The notes beneath the pieces are model-generated. The model was not told the origin of the DNA. It ran no database searches and saw only the letters and a list, made by a program, of their open reading frames with translations. Positions 10,855 through 18,882 of a stretch of 64,000 bases of DNA are shown one piece after another. The DNA comes from Devosia sediminis (GTDB lineage: Bacteria > Pseudomonadota > Alphaproteobacteria > Rhizobiales > Devosiaceae), in NCBI RefSeq assembly GCF_016411825.1, contig NZ_JAEKMH010000001.1:1054001-1118000 (forward strand), given 5' to 3'. Made by a program: the position numbers and the translations under genes. Each line of letters starts with the position of its first letter. Within the stretch, counting starts at the first letter, position 1.

Positions 10855-12785
10855 ATGTGATCATCCTTCCTTCGGCTCGTGAACGGGATGCAGATGCAAA
10901 TTTATCTGCATTTGTTGCAAAAGGCCGGGCCAGCAAAGCATTCGGCGTGGTGGACTTCGATGCCGATGTTTGGTGCGATGTTCAGTTGTCGAAGGCCAAA
11001 CGCATCACCGCCGGCAACACTGGGCCCAAACAGTTGCACTTCCTTGTAGGTACTGGCGCCAGGGGAGCTGAGGACAAAGGAGCCCTGGCTAAGCCACTTA
11101 ACGACTTCGTCAAGGCACTGCTTCGGCTAAGAGAAGAGGCCCGTCCTCAGCACATCGAAAATCATCGTGTCATGCTCCGTGCAGTGAGGCATCTGCATGC
11201 CATTATGGAAGAGCTGAACTACGACCCCTGTCGACTCCTGCCACGCCACTTTGACGCCGCGGCACGTAGAGCAGTGGCGATGGAGACCCCGAGCACCGCC
11301 TACGCAACGGGCAAGTTCTTGGCAGAGATCGTCGGCTGGATAAACCAACATGGCGTGGGCCGGATTCGCATCGAGTGGCGAAATGTCATCCCTCGCCCCT
11401 CCAACGATGATCGCATCAGCGAAGACGCTGCCAAACGTCGCACGGACAAGATGCCCAGTCCTGCTGCGCTTGAGGCATTGCCCAAGATCGCACAGTTGAT
11501 GAACAGCACCACCCTGCCTGCTGACTTGATCCGCATGAGAACCGTTGAGCTTCTGGTCTGCGGAGGATGGCGTATCAACGAACTGCTGACAATTCCTGCA
11601 GATTGCGAAGTGGAGGAGGGCAACGTTGGCGATGAGGATTACCGTTACGGGATCCGTTACTTTGCTGAAAAAGGTTATGGTCCGGATATCAAATGGATTT
11701 CGACGCCTCTGATCTCGGTCGCCAAGCGGGCTATTTCTGACATTCGTCGCTTAACTCAGGATGTCCGCGAGGATGCGAAATTCATCTTCGAGAACCCAGG
11801 CAAGCACCCGATGCCCGTCCTTCAGGGTGATGCGGACGAATTGATCCAAGTTGCTGACATGGCGGCGGCTTTCAATACCACTGGCCCCATCATGACAGGC
11901 ATCTGCAAGACCCGCCAAGTTAACCTGCCGGCCAGGGGAAAGATCCGCAGGGGTGATCTTGCATGTGCCTTGCTCGCTGACGTGCCGGTCGTACCCGCGG
12001 CATTCCCGCTAAAGCTTCATCAGTTCATGTTCCTCATTCGCGAGAACGAAATGCATGCTCGGCGGGGAGCTGTACCGGGCACGGTCCGCACCGTGGTCTG
12101 GGAGATGATCAGCGACTTCATCACCGGCGCCGAAGGGGTCCAAAACGTTTTCCAGCGCTATGGCTTCTCGGAGCCGGACGGGACTTTGATCACGGTAAAA
12201 AGCCATGCGTTCAGGCACTGGCTGAACACCTTGGCGCAGGAAGGCGGCATGAGCCAAGAGCTGATCGCGCGATGGTCTGGCCGCAAAGACATGAACCAGA
12301 ATTCTTTCTATGACCATGTCAGTGGCGCAGATCTGGCAAAGAAGGTCCGCGGCATGATTGAGAGTGGCGGTCTCATCGGACAGGTCGCCAAGGTGCGTGA
12401 AACTCTTCCTCCCATCGAGAGAGATGCGTTCCTGGCGACGCAGATTTCGACGGGTCATGTCACGGACATTGGTATCTGCGCCCATGACTGGCAGTTGGCC
12501 CCATGTCCGGTGCACGGCGACTGTGCCACCTGTGGCGAGCACATTATCGACAAGAACAATGCCGACCAGCGAGCGGCAGCCGAACGGCAGCTAGAGCAGG
12601 TGGAGTCTATGCTGGCCATTGCAGAAGCCGAGGCAGTAGATGGGACCTTGGGCGCTCCTCGTTGGGTGGAAGCTCACCGAAGAAAGCGTATCGGACTGCT
12701 GGAAGTGATTGCCGTTCACAATGACATCGCAATCGCCGATGGGACGTTCGTGCATCTGGGTAGTAAGGGCTCGGACGGTCGTTAA
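10851..12785 (+). CDS. Tyrosine-type recombinase 3 (large)
   Basis: The 644-aa protein has an unusually long N-terminal part and a central catalytic domain: Arg241 in GGWRINELL, the HxxR box SHAFRHW (His452, Arg455), Trp475 in ARWSGRKD and the nucleophile Tyr487 in SFYDHVS. The C-terminal part contains a Cys/His cluster (CAHDWQLAPC, CATCGEH, about 543-565) followed by a charged helical region. The ATG at 10851 overlaps the stop of recombinase 2 (ATGA). All canonical catalytic positions are present, so this and recombinase 1 are the likely active enzymes. It is diverged from recombinases 1 and 2 and is not a recent duplicate. Confidence 0.88.
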   Translation: MNVIILPSARERDADANLSAFVAKGRASKAFGVVDFDADVWCDVQLSKAKRITAGNTGPKQLHFLVGTGARGAEDKGALAKPLNDFVKALLRLREEARPQHIENHRVMLRAVRHLHAIMEELNYDPCRLLPRHFDAAARRAVAMETPSTAYATGKFLAEIVGWINQHGVGRIRIEWRNVIPRPSNDDRISEDAAKRRTDKMPSPAALEALPKIAQLMNSTTLPADLIRMRTVELLVCGGWRINELLTIPADCEVEEGNVGDEDYRYGIRYFAEKGYGPDIKWISTPLISVAKRAISDIRRLTQDVREDAKFIFENPGKHPMPVLQGDADELIQVADMAAAFNTTGPIMTGICKTRQVNLPARGKIRRGDLACALLADVPVVPAAFPLKLHQFMFLIRENEMHARRGAVPGTVRTVVWEMISDFITGAEGVQNVFQRYGFSEPDGTLITVKSHAFRHWLNTLAQEGGMSQELIARWSGRKDMNQNSFYDHVSGADLAKKVRGMIESGGLIGQVAKVRETLPPIERDAFLATQISTGHVTDIGICAHDWQLAPCPVHGDCATCGEHIIDKNNADQRAAAERQLEQVESMLAIAEAEAVDGTLGAPRWVEAHRRKRIGLLEVIAVHNDIAIADGTFVHLGSKGSDGR

Positions 12786-12858
12786 CCAAGAGAGTAGGAC
12801 AGCACTTGATATCTTGCTGTTCCACCCAAATCTGGATGATCAGCGAAGGGTGGACCAA

Positions 12859-13836
12859 ATGGAAATCAGGCCATTTTCATACGAGCAATCCGAACTTGTC
12901 CATGCGGCCGTTCCTTTATGGCGAGAGAGGGCACGACTGCTGCTGGCAGACGCAAATCTCCATGGGGGTATGCGCTGGAAATCGGTTCGAGATCGTGAAT
13001 ATCTAATCCACTACTGGACGGATCGGGCCACTGGCCAGAAGAAATCAAAGTCCTTTGGACGACGTTCAGAAGCCAGTGAGGCGACGCTAGCGACCTTTAT
13101 CAACAAGCGAGCTGATCTCAGTGAGCGCTTTGCTCGATTAGATTGCAGCACCTCTTCTTGGGCTGAGAGCGCACGCGGAATCGGAGCCAGAAGGCTGTCG
13201 TCATTCGTCTCGAACCTTTACCGCGAGTTCCATGTATCGAACATCGTCGGGGTGCAGCTCGTCGACCGCGATTCGTCGTTGGCGCAATCGGTTCACTTGG
13301 GATCCAACCTGACCGGGGTGCCCCCGTTTGACCCCTTTGACGTGGGGAGGGGTGCAACCGTCCTGTTTGTTCCCCCAGGCGTTGAAATCGACGAGGTCGC
13401 CAAAGCGGTGCTGCGCACCGATCGTAGATTGGAGAGATCGGGTCACGCTATCATCGGGGATGATGGTACTCGCGCTGCGGCTGTATTGGTCGAAGTCCCC
13501 CATCTGGTGGGTTGGGCTGTCCAACATGGTGGTGAGGATCTAGGGGCAGCCTTGTTCCAGTGTCTTGGTGCGGGCTCAATCGATGCCGTGCTTCCAGATG
13601 CCAACTGGTTGCCTTTGTCCGTCAGCGCGTTGCAGCCGGCAGCAAGTGTGATGATTGCTTTCGCTGCCCAGAGCGCGATGCATGGCCAGCGGCTCGCGGC
13701 TATCGAAGACTACACCGTCCATATGGCGCGGTTGCTGTTGGATCGCGAAGATCCGTTGATATTCCCGGCACTTGACGCAGTGCCAGAATTGCTGGAGCAG
13801 GTTCAGGCTGGGGGCTATGATGGCCTCAGGATCTAG
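12859..13836 (+). CDS. Unrecognised protein of the recombinase element (orf4)
   Basis: The ATG at 12859 is preceded by GAAGGGTGG and is a better start than the upstream in-frame codons that overlap recombinase 3; the product is then 325 aa. It is soluble, with no signal or membrane segment. The first 80 or so residues (MRWKSVRDREYLIHYWTD, then KSKSFGRRSEASEAT) resemble the N-terminal region of GSU2403-type nucleotidyltransferase-fold proteins, but I do not see the GS...D.D catalytic core that would confirm it. The rest alternates predicted beta strands and helices. It lies between the recombinases and the small HTH proteins, where cargo or an accessory factor would be expected. Function unknown. 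Confidence 0.7.
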   Translation: MEIRPFSYEQSELVHAAVPLWRERARLLLADANLHGGMRWKSVRDREYLIHYWTDRATGQKKSKSFGRRSEASEATLATFINKRADLSERFARLDCSTSSWAESARGIGARRLSSFVSNLYREFHVSNIVGVQLVDRDSSLAQSVHLGSNLTGVPPFDPFDVGRGATVLFVPPGVEIDEVAKAVLRTDRRLERSGHAIIGDDGTRAAAVLVEVPHLVGWAVQHGGEDLGAALFQCLGAGSIDAVLPDANWLPLSVSALQPAASVMIAFAAQSAMHGQRLAAIEDYTVHMARLLLDREDPLIFPALDAVPELLEQVQAGGYDGLRI

Positions 13837-13921
13837 AGCAACTCATCGCTCCCCGAACTCGATCAAACCCACCTTAAGAAATTCCCGGTACCAAGTGCCT
13901 GGGGCACGAAGGGCGGCAGGG

Positions 13922-14434
13922 ATGGTCGAGAATAGCAAACCAAGCGGAAAGGCCGTGGCGCGAGGGAACAAGCGCATGTCTTCCGCGGATGTTGAAAAGG
14001 TTCGCAAGATCGTAAGCGAATGGGCGTCCGAGCCGATGAGCTGGGACCTCATCCGCGAAAAGGTTTTGATCGAAGTTCAAATCCCAAGCAAGAGCGCAAG
14101 CAGAAATGGTTCTGCTGTTGAACCCTGGACGCGTCAGGCCCTTTCGGGTCATGCAGAGATCAAGAACGCATTCCAGAAGCGCAAGAACGAACTTGCTGCC
14201 GAGCGTCGTCGGAACGAAAAGAACCCTGCTCGAAACAACGACCCTGAGGTGGTCCTCCTCAGGCGCGAACGAGATGCCCTACGTATAAAGTTAGCCGACG
14301 CCGAAGCCAAGCTCGCCCACTACGAAGAGCTATTCCAACGCACCGTGTACAACCGGTTTGAGCGTGAAAACAACGCGCCCGACTTACTGAAGCCGTTGCC
14401 CAAAAAGTTTGACCGCCAGGGCCGCGACAAATGA
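13922..14434 (+). CDS. Small HTH/coiled-coil accessory protein (TnpC-like)
   Basis: The 170-aa product starts at an ATG preceded by GAAGGGCGGCAGGG. Residues about 25-80 look like a helical DNA-binding segment (SSADVEKVRKIVSEWASEP ... WTRQALSGHAEIKNAFQKR); residues about 85-150 are a charged coiled coil (VLLRRERDALRIKLADAEAK). This architecture matches TnpC/DUF6262-type proteins that accompany multi-recombinase transposons and influence recombination direction or efficiency. The 3' end overlaps the next gene by ATGA. Family assignment is by architecture, not by search. Confidence 0.68.
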   Translation: MVENSKPSGKAVARGNKRMSSADVEKVRKIVSEWASEPMSWDLIREKVLIEVQIPSKSASRNGSAVEPWTRQALSGHAEIKNAFQKRKNELAAERRRNEKNPARNNDPEVVLLRRERDALRIKLADAEAKLAHYEELFQRTVYNRFERENNAPDLLKPLPKKFDRQGRDK

Positions 14435-14871
14435 GCGGCAAATCCGGCGTCGAGATCGGCGTCGAGAACGTTGCTCGGCTCCAGGCTTATCTCGATGGAT
14501 TGGCCGCCGTCGGGGAGCCCCTGCCCATGCGGGCTGGCAAGCCCAACATGTCGGCGATCGCCTTGGCATGCGGGTTCGACCGGCAGGTCCTTTACAAGAA
14601 CCCGGCTGCCGTGGCGCTGATCGACGAGATCGTGGCCCGTGCGCCGGCGAGGGAGCCCGAAGCCGACACCGATCCGGAGGAGAAGCCGCGGTCCGACCGG
14701 CGCGACCAGCGCATCATGCAGCTCGAGCAGCAGTTGGCCGCCGCTCGGGCTGAGAACGCCGGCTTGCGGGAACGGCTACGTCGCCTCCAGCACATCGAAG
14801 AGCATGTCACCGAAACAGGCCGCAGGATAGCGAACCCGGCCCTCCCTTCCTTTGGAGGGACCGGGGAATGA
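14431..14871 (+). CDS. Second small HTH/coiled-coil accessory protein
   Basis: The 146-aa product begins at an ATG overlapping the previous stop (ATGA). Residues about 38-58 (MSAIALACGFDRQVLYKNPA) read as a helix-turn-helix; residues about 85-125 are a leucine/glutamate-rich coiled coil (LEQQLAAARAENAGLRERL). It shares the HTH-then-coiled-coil plan of its neighbour but is not a recent copy of it. Codon use is markedly more G+C-rich than the five genes before it and similar to the helicase after it. A regulatory or recombination-directionality role is inferred from context only. Confidence 0.68.
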   Translation: MSGKSGVEIGVENVARLQAYLDGLAAVGEPLPMRAGKPNMSAIALACGFDRQVLYKNPAAVALIDEIVARAPAREPEADTDPEEKPRSDRRDQRIMQLEQQLAAARAENAGLRERLRRLQHIEEHVTETGRRIANPALPSFGGTGE

Positions 14872-16891
14872 CCTTCCTTCGGAGCCGACCTGCGAACAGC
14901 AGCACCGCCACGCGCAGTGGAAGGCAAGGGGTTACACGGTCCGGGCGCAGCCCGGAGTGGTGCGGGCCCCCCTTGCCGGAACGAGCATGGTGGTAGCCTT
15001 GCATCGTAGTCGGGAAAGAGCCACCGACGTCATCGTCCGTCACTTGGCGACCAACCCATCCTTCGCCGGCATCGGCTTCGCCAAGGCGGCCAAGCTCGGC
15101 GAGGCGTTCGGATCCGATCTGGCTCGTGTCCTCGCCGATGGCGATGTCCAGCAATTCGTACCGATCGTCGGCCGAGAGGTCGCCGAGGGATTGATTGTTG
15201 CCTGGCGCGAGCACCTTGCCCGGGGCGACACGGTGGTCTGGCTCGGCGAGCATGGCCTCGACCCGCGCTTCGCCGGCAAGATCGTCGACTTCTGGGGTGA
15301 GGAGGCGCCGCAGCGCCTCAACGAGAACCCATACATCCTCCTGGCCTTCACCGGCTTCGCGAAGGTCGATGCCGCGGCCAGATCGCTCGGCATTGCCGCT
15401 TCGGATCCGCGGCGCTTGATCGCTGGCGCAGAAGCGGCGCTCTACGCCGGCTTGGATGACCGGCACACCTGGATGAGCAACGATGACCTGGTGGCCGGCA
15501 TTCGCCGGCTTCTGGCCTGCGACGCCCAAGCCGCAGCCAATGCCATTGCGCTCGCGATCGAGGATAATGCAATTGAAGCCTGCGGCGAGGGTTGGCAGGC
15601 GGCCGGTCCAGCCATGATGGAACAGTTCGTTGCCCGGCGCCTGGAGCAGATGGTCAAGCCTCCAATGATGGAAGACCTGATAGCCCGTGAGGTCGGCGCC
15701 GACGAGGTGACTGCGGCCCTCGAGGATTGGTGTCGGCGCGAGGATCTTGTCCTTGATGACGAGCAGCGCCAGGCTGTCGAGATCGGTGTGCGCGAACGCT
15801 TCGGCATCATGACGGGTGGCGCCGGCGTGGGCAAGACCACCGTGCTCAAGGCACTGGTGGCCCTGTGCGAGCAGTTCGGCCGATCCGTCCACATGGCAGC
15901 GCTGGCGGGCAGGGCGGCCGTTCGCATGTCGCAAGCCACTGGAAGACCTGCGTCGACCATCGCGGCCTTCCTCAAGGCCGTGGCGGCCCATAAGATCGCC
16001 CTGGGGCCCGAGAGCCTCGTCGTCTTCGACGAGAGCTCCATGCTCGACCTGCCGACCTTCTACAAGATCCTGCGCGTGCTGCCAGATGGCTGTCGCCTCA
16101 TGCTCGTCGGCGATCCCGGCCAGCTCCCGCCTATCGGCTTCGGGCTGACCTTTCACGTCCTTGCCGAAGCCGGCATCTTCCCCATGGTCGAGTTGCAGAA
16201 GGTCTATCGCCAGACCGGTGTCAGCGGTATTCCCGCCGTGTCGCGCTCGATCCGTAACGGCATCGTTCCCGATCTCGGTCGGTTCGAAGGCAAGACCGCT
16301 GGCGTCTCCTTCGTGCCCTGCGGTGCTGAAGCCATGGCCGATGCCATCGTTGATGTCGCAGCCGAGCTCGGCAATATTGGCGACGAAGTTCGCATGCTCT
16401 CGGCGGTGAAGGCGGGGCCGGCTGGGATCCTGGCGTTGAACCAGCGCTTCCATCGCATCATGGCCGCCGGACGGGGAGTCTGGATGGGCTATGCCGTCGG
16501 CGAGCCGGTGATGTTCCTGAAGAATGACTACCAGCGCGGTCTGCGGAACGGCTCGCTGGGCAAGGTGCTGGCCCATGACGAGGGGCTGGTCTGCGACTTC
16601 GATGGTCAGGAGCATCGCTTCAGTCAACAGGACCTTTCGGACCTGATGTTGGCCTATGCCATGACGGTCCACAAGAGCCAGGGGTCGCAGTTCAAACGGG
16701 TCATCGTGCCCGTCCAGCGTAGCCGAATCCTTGATCGCACCCTGATCTACACCGCCGTAACGAGGGCGACCGATCAGGTGGTGCTCATTGGGGATACCAA
16801 GGGTCTCAGGATGGCCATTACCGACCCACCTTCGGCATCCCGGCGTAAGACAGGGATGTTGGCTCAATTCAGCCGTTTCGAAAGGTCTTGA
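14852..16891 (+). CDS. RecD2-like ATP-dependent DNA helicase (SF1)
   Basis: The 679-aa protein has an N-terminal helical region with helix-hairpin-helix-like motifs (FAGIGFAKAAKLGEAFG about 71-87), then a superfamily 1 motor: Walker A GGAGVGKTT (322-330), Walker B VVFDESSML (about 390-398), motif III VGDPGQLPP, a second RecA domain and the UvrD-C-like end AYAMTVHKSQGSQF with YTAVTRA. This is the RecD/TraI-helicase arrangement. No relaxase or nuclease motif is seen. The start at 14852 overlaps the previous gene by 20 nt; the first 45 residues look poorly conserved and the true start may be Met46. It may process DNA during excision, replication or integration of the element. Confidence 0.85.
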   Translation: MEGPGNDLPSEPTCEQQHRHAQWKARGYTVRAQPGVVRAPLAGTSMVVALHRSRERATDVIVRHLATNPSFAGIGFAKAAKLGEAFGSDLARVLADGDVQQFVPIVGREVAEGLIVAWREHLARGDTVVWLGEHGLDPRFAGKIVDFWGEEAPQRLNENPYILLAFTGFAKVDAAARSLGIAASDPRRLIAGAEAALYAGLDDRHTWMSNDDLVAGIRRLLACDAQAAANAIALAIEDNAIEACGEGWQAAGPAMMEQFVARRLEQMVKPPMMEDLIAREVGADEVTAALEDWCRREDLVLDDEQRQAVEIGVRERFGIMTGGAGVGKTTVLKALVALCEQFGRSVHMAALAGRAAVRMSQATGRPASTIAAFLKAVAAHKIALGPESLVVFDESSMLDLPTFYKILRVLPDGCRLMLVGDPGQLPPIGFGLTFHVLAEAGIFPMVELQKVYRQTGVSGIPAVSRSIRNGIVPDLGRFEGKTAGVSFVPCGAEAMADAIVDVAAELGNIGDEVRMLSAVKAGPAGILALNQRFHRIMAAGRGVWMGYAVGEPVMFLKNDYQRGLRNGSLGKVLAHDEGLVCDFDGQEHRFSQQDLSDLMLAYAMTVHKSQGSQFKRVIVPVQRSRILDRTLIYTAVTRATDQVVLIGDTKGLRMAITDPPSASRRKTGMLAQFSRFERS

Positions 16892-17062
16892 ACTTCTAGG
16901 AAGGTTCGCCGACAATTAGCTCCAGACGTCGGTGCCCCGACAACCCTTGATGCTATTTTTACATCGACCTTAACGCGCGGCTAAATCGTTAAAGATTACA
17001 AGTCACTAACACACACATTGCGCTATGTACCCGGGTCAACCCTTCTGAACGGGCAGGACACA
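16892..17062. other. Right-end junction region of the element
   Basis: No gene is seen here. The stretch contains a 5-bp hairpin (GTCGG at 16928 with CCGAC at 16937), an A+T-rich segment (16950-17025) and the palindrome ACCCGGGT at 17029-17036, which also occurs directly after the ssb stop at 7959-7966. The right border of the element probably lies here. Confidence 0.4.
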
Positions 17063-17093
17063 AAGGGCGGCCGGTGGCCGCTCTTCTTGTTTT
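17063..17093 (+). terminator. Intrinsic terminator
   Basis: GCGGCC (17067-17072) pairs with GGCCGC (17076-17081) across a GGT loop; the stem extends outwards by AAGG/TCTT with one G-U pair and runs into a T-rich tract. It may be the original ssb-side terminator now displaced by the insertion, or a terminator for the GlxA-type gene read from the other strand. Confidence 0.6.
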
Positions 17094-17116
17094 GGGGGGC
17101 CGAACCTTGCGGCTGA

Positions 17117-18073
17117 CTACGCGGCAAACCGCTCGCGATAGGCCTGGGGACTGACGCCGACGCGGCGCAGGAAGGCGCGGCGCAAGGTTTCCTCGCTGCC
17201 GAAACCGCAGCGGCTGGCAACGCGTGCCACCGACAGGCTCTGCTCGAGCAGGCGCCTCGCGGTTTCGATGCGCAGGTCTTCGACGGCCCGGGCCGGGGTG
17301 CGGCCGGTTTCGGCGCGATAGCGGCGGGAAAAATTGCGCTCGCTCATGCCGGCGCGATCGGCGAGTTCGGGCAGAGCCAAAGGCCGGTCGAGATTTTCCA
17401 TGATCCAGCCATGGAGAGCGTCGAAGCGACCGCCTTGATCCTGGAGGGTGAGCGCAGCGCTGAACTGCGACTGGCCGCCGGGGCGCTTGAGGAAGACGAC
17501 CAACTGGCGGGCGACCGACAAGGCCAGGTCGCGCCCGAGATCGGCCTCGACCAAGGCCAATGCCAGGTCGATGCCGGCGGTGACACCGGCCGAGGTCCAG
17601 TACTTGCCATCGGCAATGAAGATCGGGTCGGGATCGAGTTTGACGGCCGGGAAGCGGGCGGCGAATTCGGCGCAGCGCCACCAGTGGGTGACGGCGCGGC
17701 GGCCATCGAGGAGACCAGTGGACGCCAGGAGAAAGGCGCCGCTGCACACCGAGGTGGCGCGCCGGGCACTGCTGGCGCGGGCCTTGATCCAGCCGACCAG
17801 GGCGATGTCGTCGCAGGCGTCATAAACGCCCCAGCCGCCTGAAATCACCAGCGTATCGAGCAGCAGGTCGTCGGGCGGGAGCGGCGCGGCTTCGAGGGCG
17901 AGGCCCGACGAGGTGACGAGGCGCGGCGTGGCGGCCACGACCACCGGCTCATAGGGGGCGGGCAAGCCCATGGAACGGGCCATGTCATTGGCCGAGGCAA
18001 AGACCTGCAAGGGCCCGGCGACGTCGAGCAACTGGCAGGCGGGAAAACCGAGAACTTCAATGCGGCGAGGCAT
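17117..18073 (-). CDS. GlxA-family transcriptional regulator (DJ-1/PfpI domain plus AraC HTH)
   Basis: The 318-aa protein joins an N-terminal DJ-1/PfpI amidotransferase-like domain (about 1-190, nucleophile-elbow Cys in SVCSGAFLL) to a C-terminal AraC-type double helix-turn-helix (about 215-315, LALPELADRAGMSERNFSRR and VASRCGFGSEETLRRAFLR). This is the GlxA/FtrA plan. It is divergent from an isonitrile-hydratase-like gene whose enzyme has the same DJ-1 fold as this sensor domain, so the pair probably forms a regulator/target unit with a shared promoter in the 82-base gap. Confidence 0.9.
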   Translation of the reverse strand: MPRRIEVLGFPACQLLDVAGPLQVFASANDMARSMGLPAPYEPVVVAATPRLVTSSGLALEAAPLPPDDLLLDTLVISGGWGVYDACDDIALVGWIKARASSARRATSVCSGAFLLASTGLLDGRRAVTHWWRCAEFAARFPAVKLDPDPIFIADGKYWTSAGVTAGIDLALALVEADLGRDLALSVARQLVVFLKRPGGQSQFSAALTLQDQGGRFDALHGWIMENLDRPLALPELADRAGMSERNFSRRYRAETGRTPARAVEDLRIETARRLLEQSLSVARVASRCGFGSEETLRRAFLRRVGVSPQAYRERFAA

Positions 18074-18155
18074 TTGGCGAGAACCGTGGGGACTATGGCA
18101 ATTCAGCCAGGAGGCTGGCGCATAGGATCGGCTCGGTCAACCCAGTGGAGGCAGC

Positions 18156-18824
18156 ATGACCATCAGCATCGGACTTCTGGTTTTTCCCAATGTGCAGCAA
18201 CTCGACCTGACCGGACCCTATGAAGTGTTCGCCTCGGCGCCCGGCGTCACGGTGCACCTGATCTGGAAGGATCTCGCGCCCATACGCAGCGCTACCGGCC
18301 TCATGCTGGCGCCGACCATGCTGCTGGCGGATTGCCCGCAACTGGACGTGATCTGCGTACCGGGTGGCGCGGGCGTCAATGCGCTGCTGACCGACGCGGT
18401 GGTGCTCGACTTCCTGCGGCACCAGGCGGCAGAAGCACGCTTCGTCACTTCTGTTTGCACCGGGTCGCTTGTGCTGGGTATGGCGGGACTGCTGGAGGGG
18501 CGGCGGGCGAGTTCGCATTGGAATGCCGTGGATCTGCTGCCGCGGCTTGGCGCCATTCCGACCGAGGGCCGCGTGGTGCGGGACGGCAATGTCATCACGG
18601 CGGGTGGCGTGACCTCTGGGATCGACTTCGGGCTGACCGTGCTGGCTGAACTGGTGGGCGAGGACGTGGCGCGGCGGGTGCAACTGTCGCTCGAATATGC
18701 GCCGGAACCGCCCTTCGACAGCGGTACGCCGGATCGCGCGCCTGCGGAGCTGGTGGCGCAGGCGCGGGCAGGCATGGCGGCATCGCGCGCGGAGCGGGAG
18801 CGGTTGCTGCCTCCGGTGTCGTAA
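18156..18824 (+). CDS. DJ-1/PfpI family protein, isonitrile-hydratase-like
   Basis: The 222-aa product contains the DJ-1/PfpI fold with the family markers VQQLDLTGPYEVFAS near the N-terminus, VICVPGGAGVNALL, and the catalytic Cys in FVTSVCTGSLVLGMAGLL (about residue 101). It closely resembles InhA isonitrile hydratases, which convert isonitriles to N-formamides. GGAG precedes the ATG. Located divergently from a GlxA-type regulator. The precise substrate is not proven. Confidence 0.8.
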   Translation: MTISIGLLVFPNVQQLDLTGPYEVFASAPGVTVHLIWKDLAPIRSATGLMLAPTMLLADCPQLDVICVPGGAGVNALLTDAVVLDFLRHQAAEARFVTSVCTGSLVLGMAGLLEGRRASSHWNAVDLLPRLGAIPTEGRVVRDGNVITAGGVTSGIDFGLTVLAELVGEDVARRVQLSLEYAPEPPFDSGTPDRAPAELVAQARAGMAASRAERERLLPPVS

Positions 18825-18882
18825 AGAGGCCGGCCGGGTGGATGTGGTCAACCGGCTTGTCGGATGGGGTCGGGGGCGGCAA

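Larger units (their letters stand above)
8103..16891 (+). mobile_element. Candidate integrative element: three tyrosine recombinases, accessory proteins and a RecD2-like helicase
   Basis: Seven genes on one strand, most with overlapping start/stop codons, form a single block: recombinase 1 (8103), recombinase 2 (9298), recombinase 3 (10851), an unrecognised protein (12859), two small HTH/coiled-coil proteins (13922 and 14431) and a RecD2-like helicase (14852). Genes up to about 14.4 kb are visibly poorer in G+C than the chromosome; the last two are closer to it. The three-recombinase-plus-small-protein plan recalls Tn554-type TnpA/TnpB/TnpC and RIT (recombinase-in-trio) elements, but the helicase and the extra protein do not belong to those textbook plans. 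Ends are not proven: the true borders lie somewhere in 7959-8102 and 16892-17040. No recognisable antibiotic, metal or phage cargo is present. Confidence 0.75.

Noticed and set aside
14852..16891. Helicase considered as a conjugative relaxase/helicase (TraA/TraI)
   Set aside because: No relaxase HUH or tyrosine motif at the N-terminus and no oriT or type IV secretion genes nearby.
14807..16915. A 702-codon open frame antisense to the RecD2-like helicase
   Set aside because: The sense strand has all helicase motifs in order; the antisense product has no domain and is typical of G+C-rich shadow frames.
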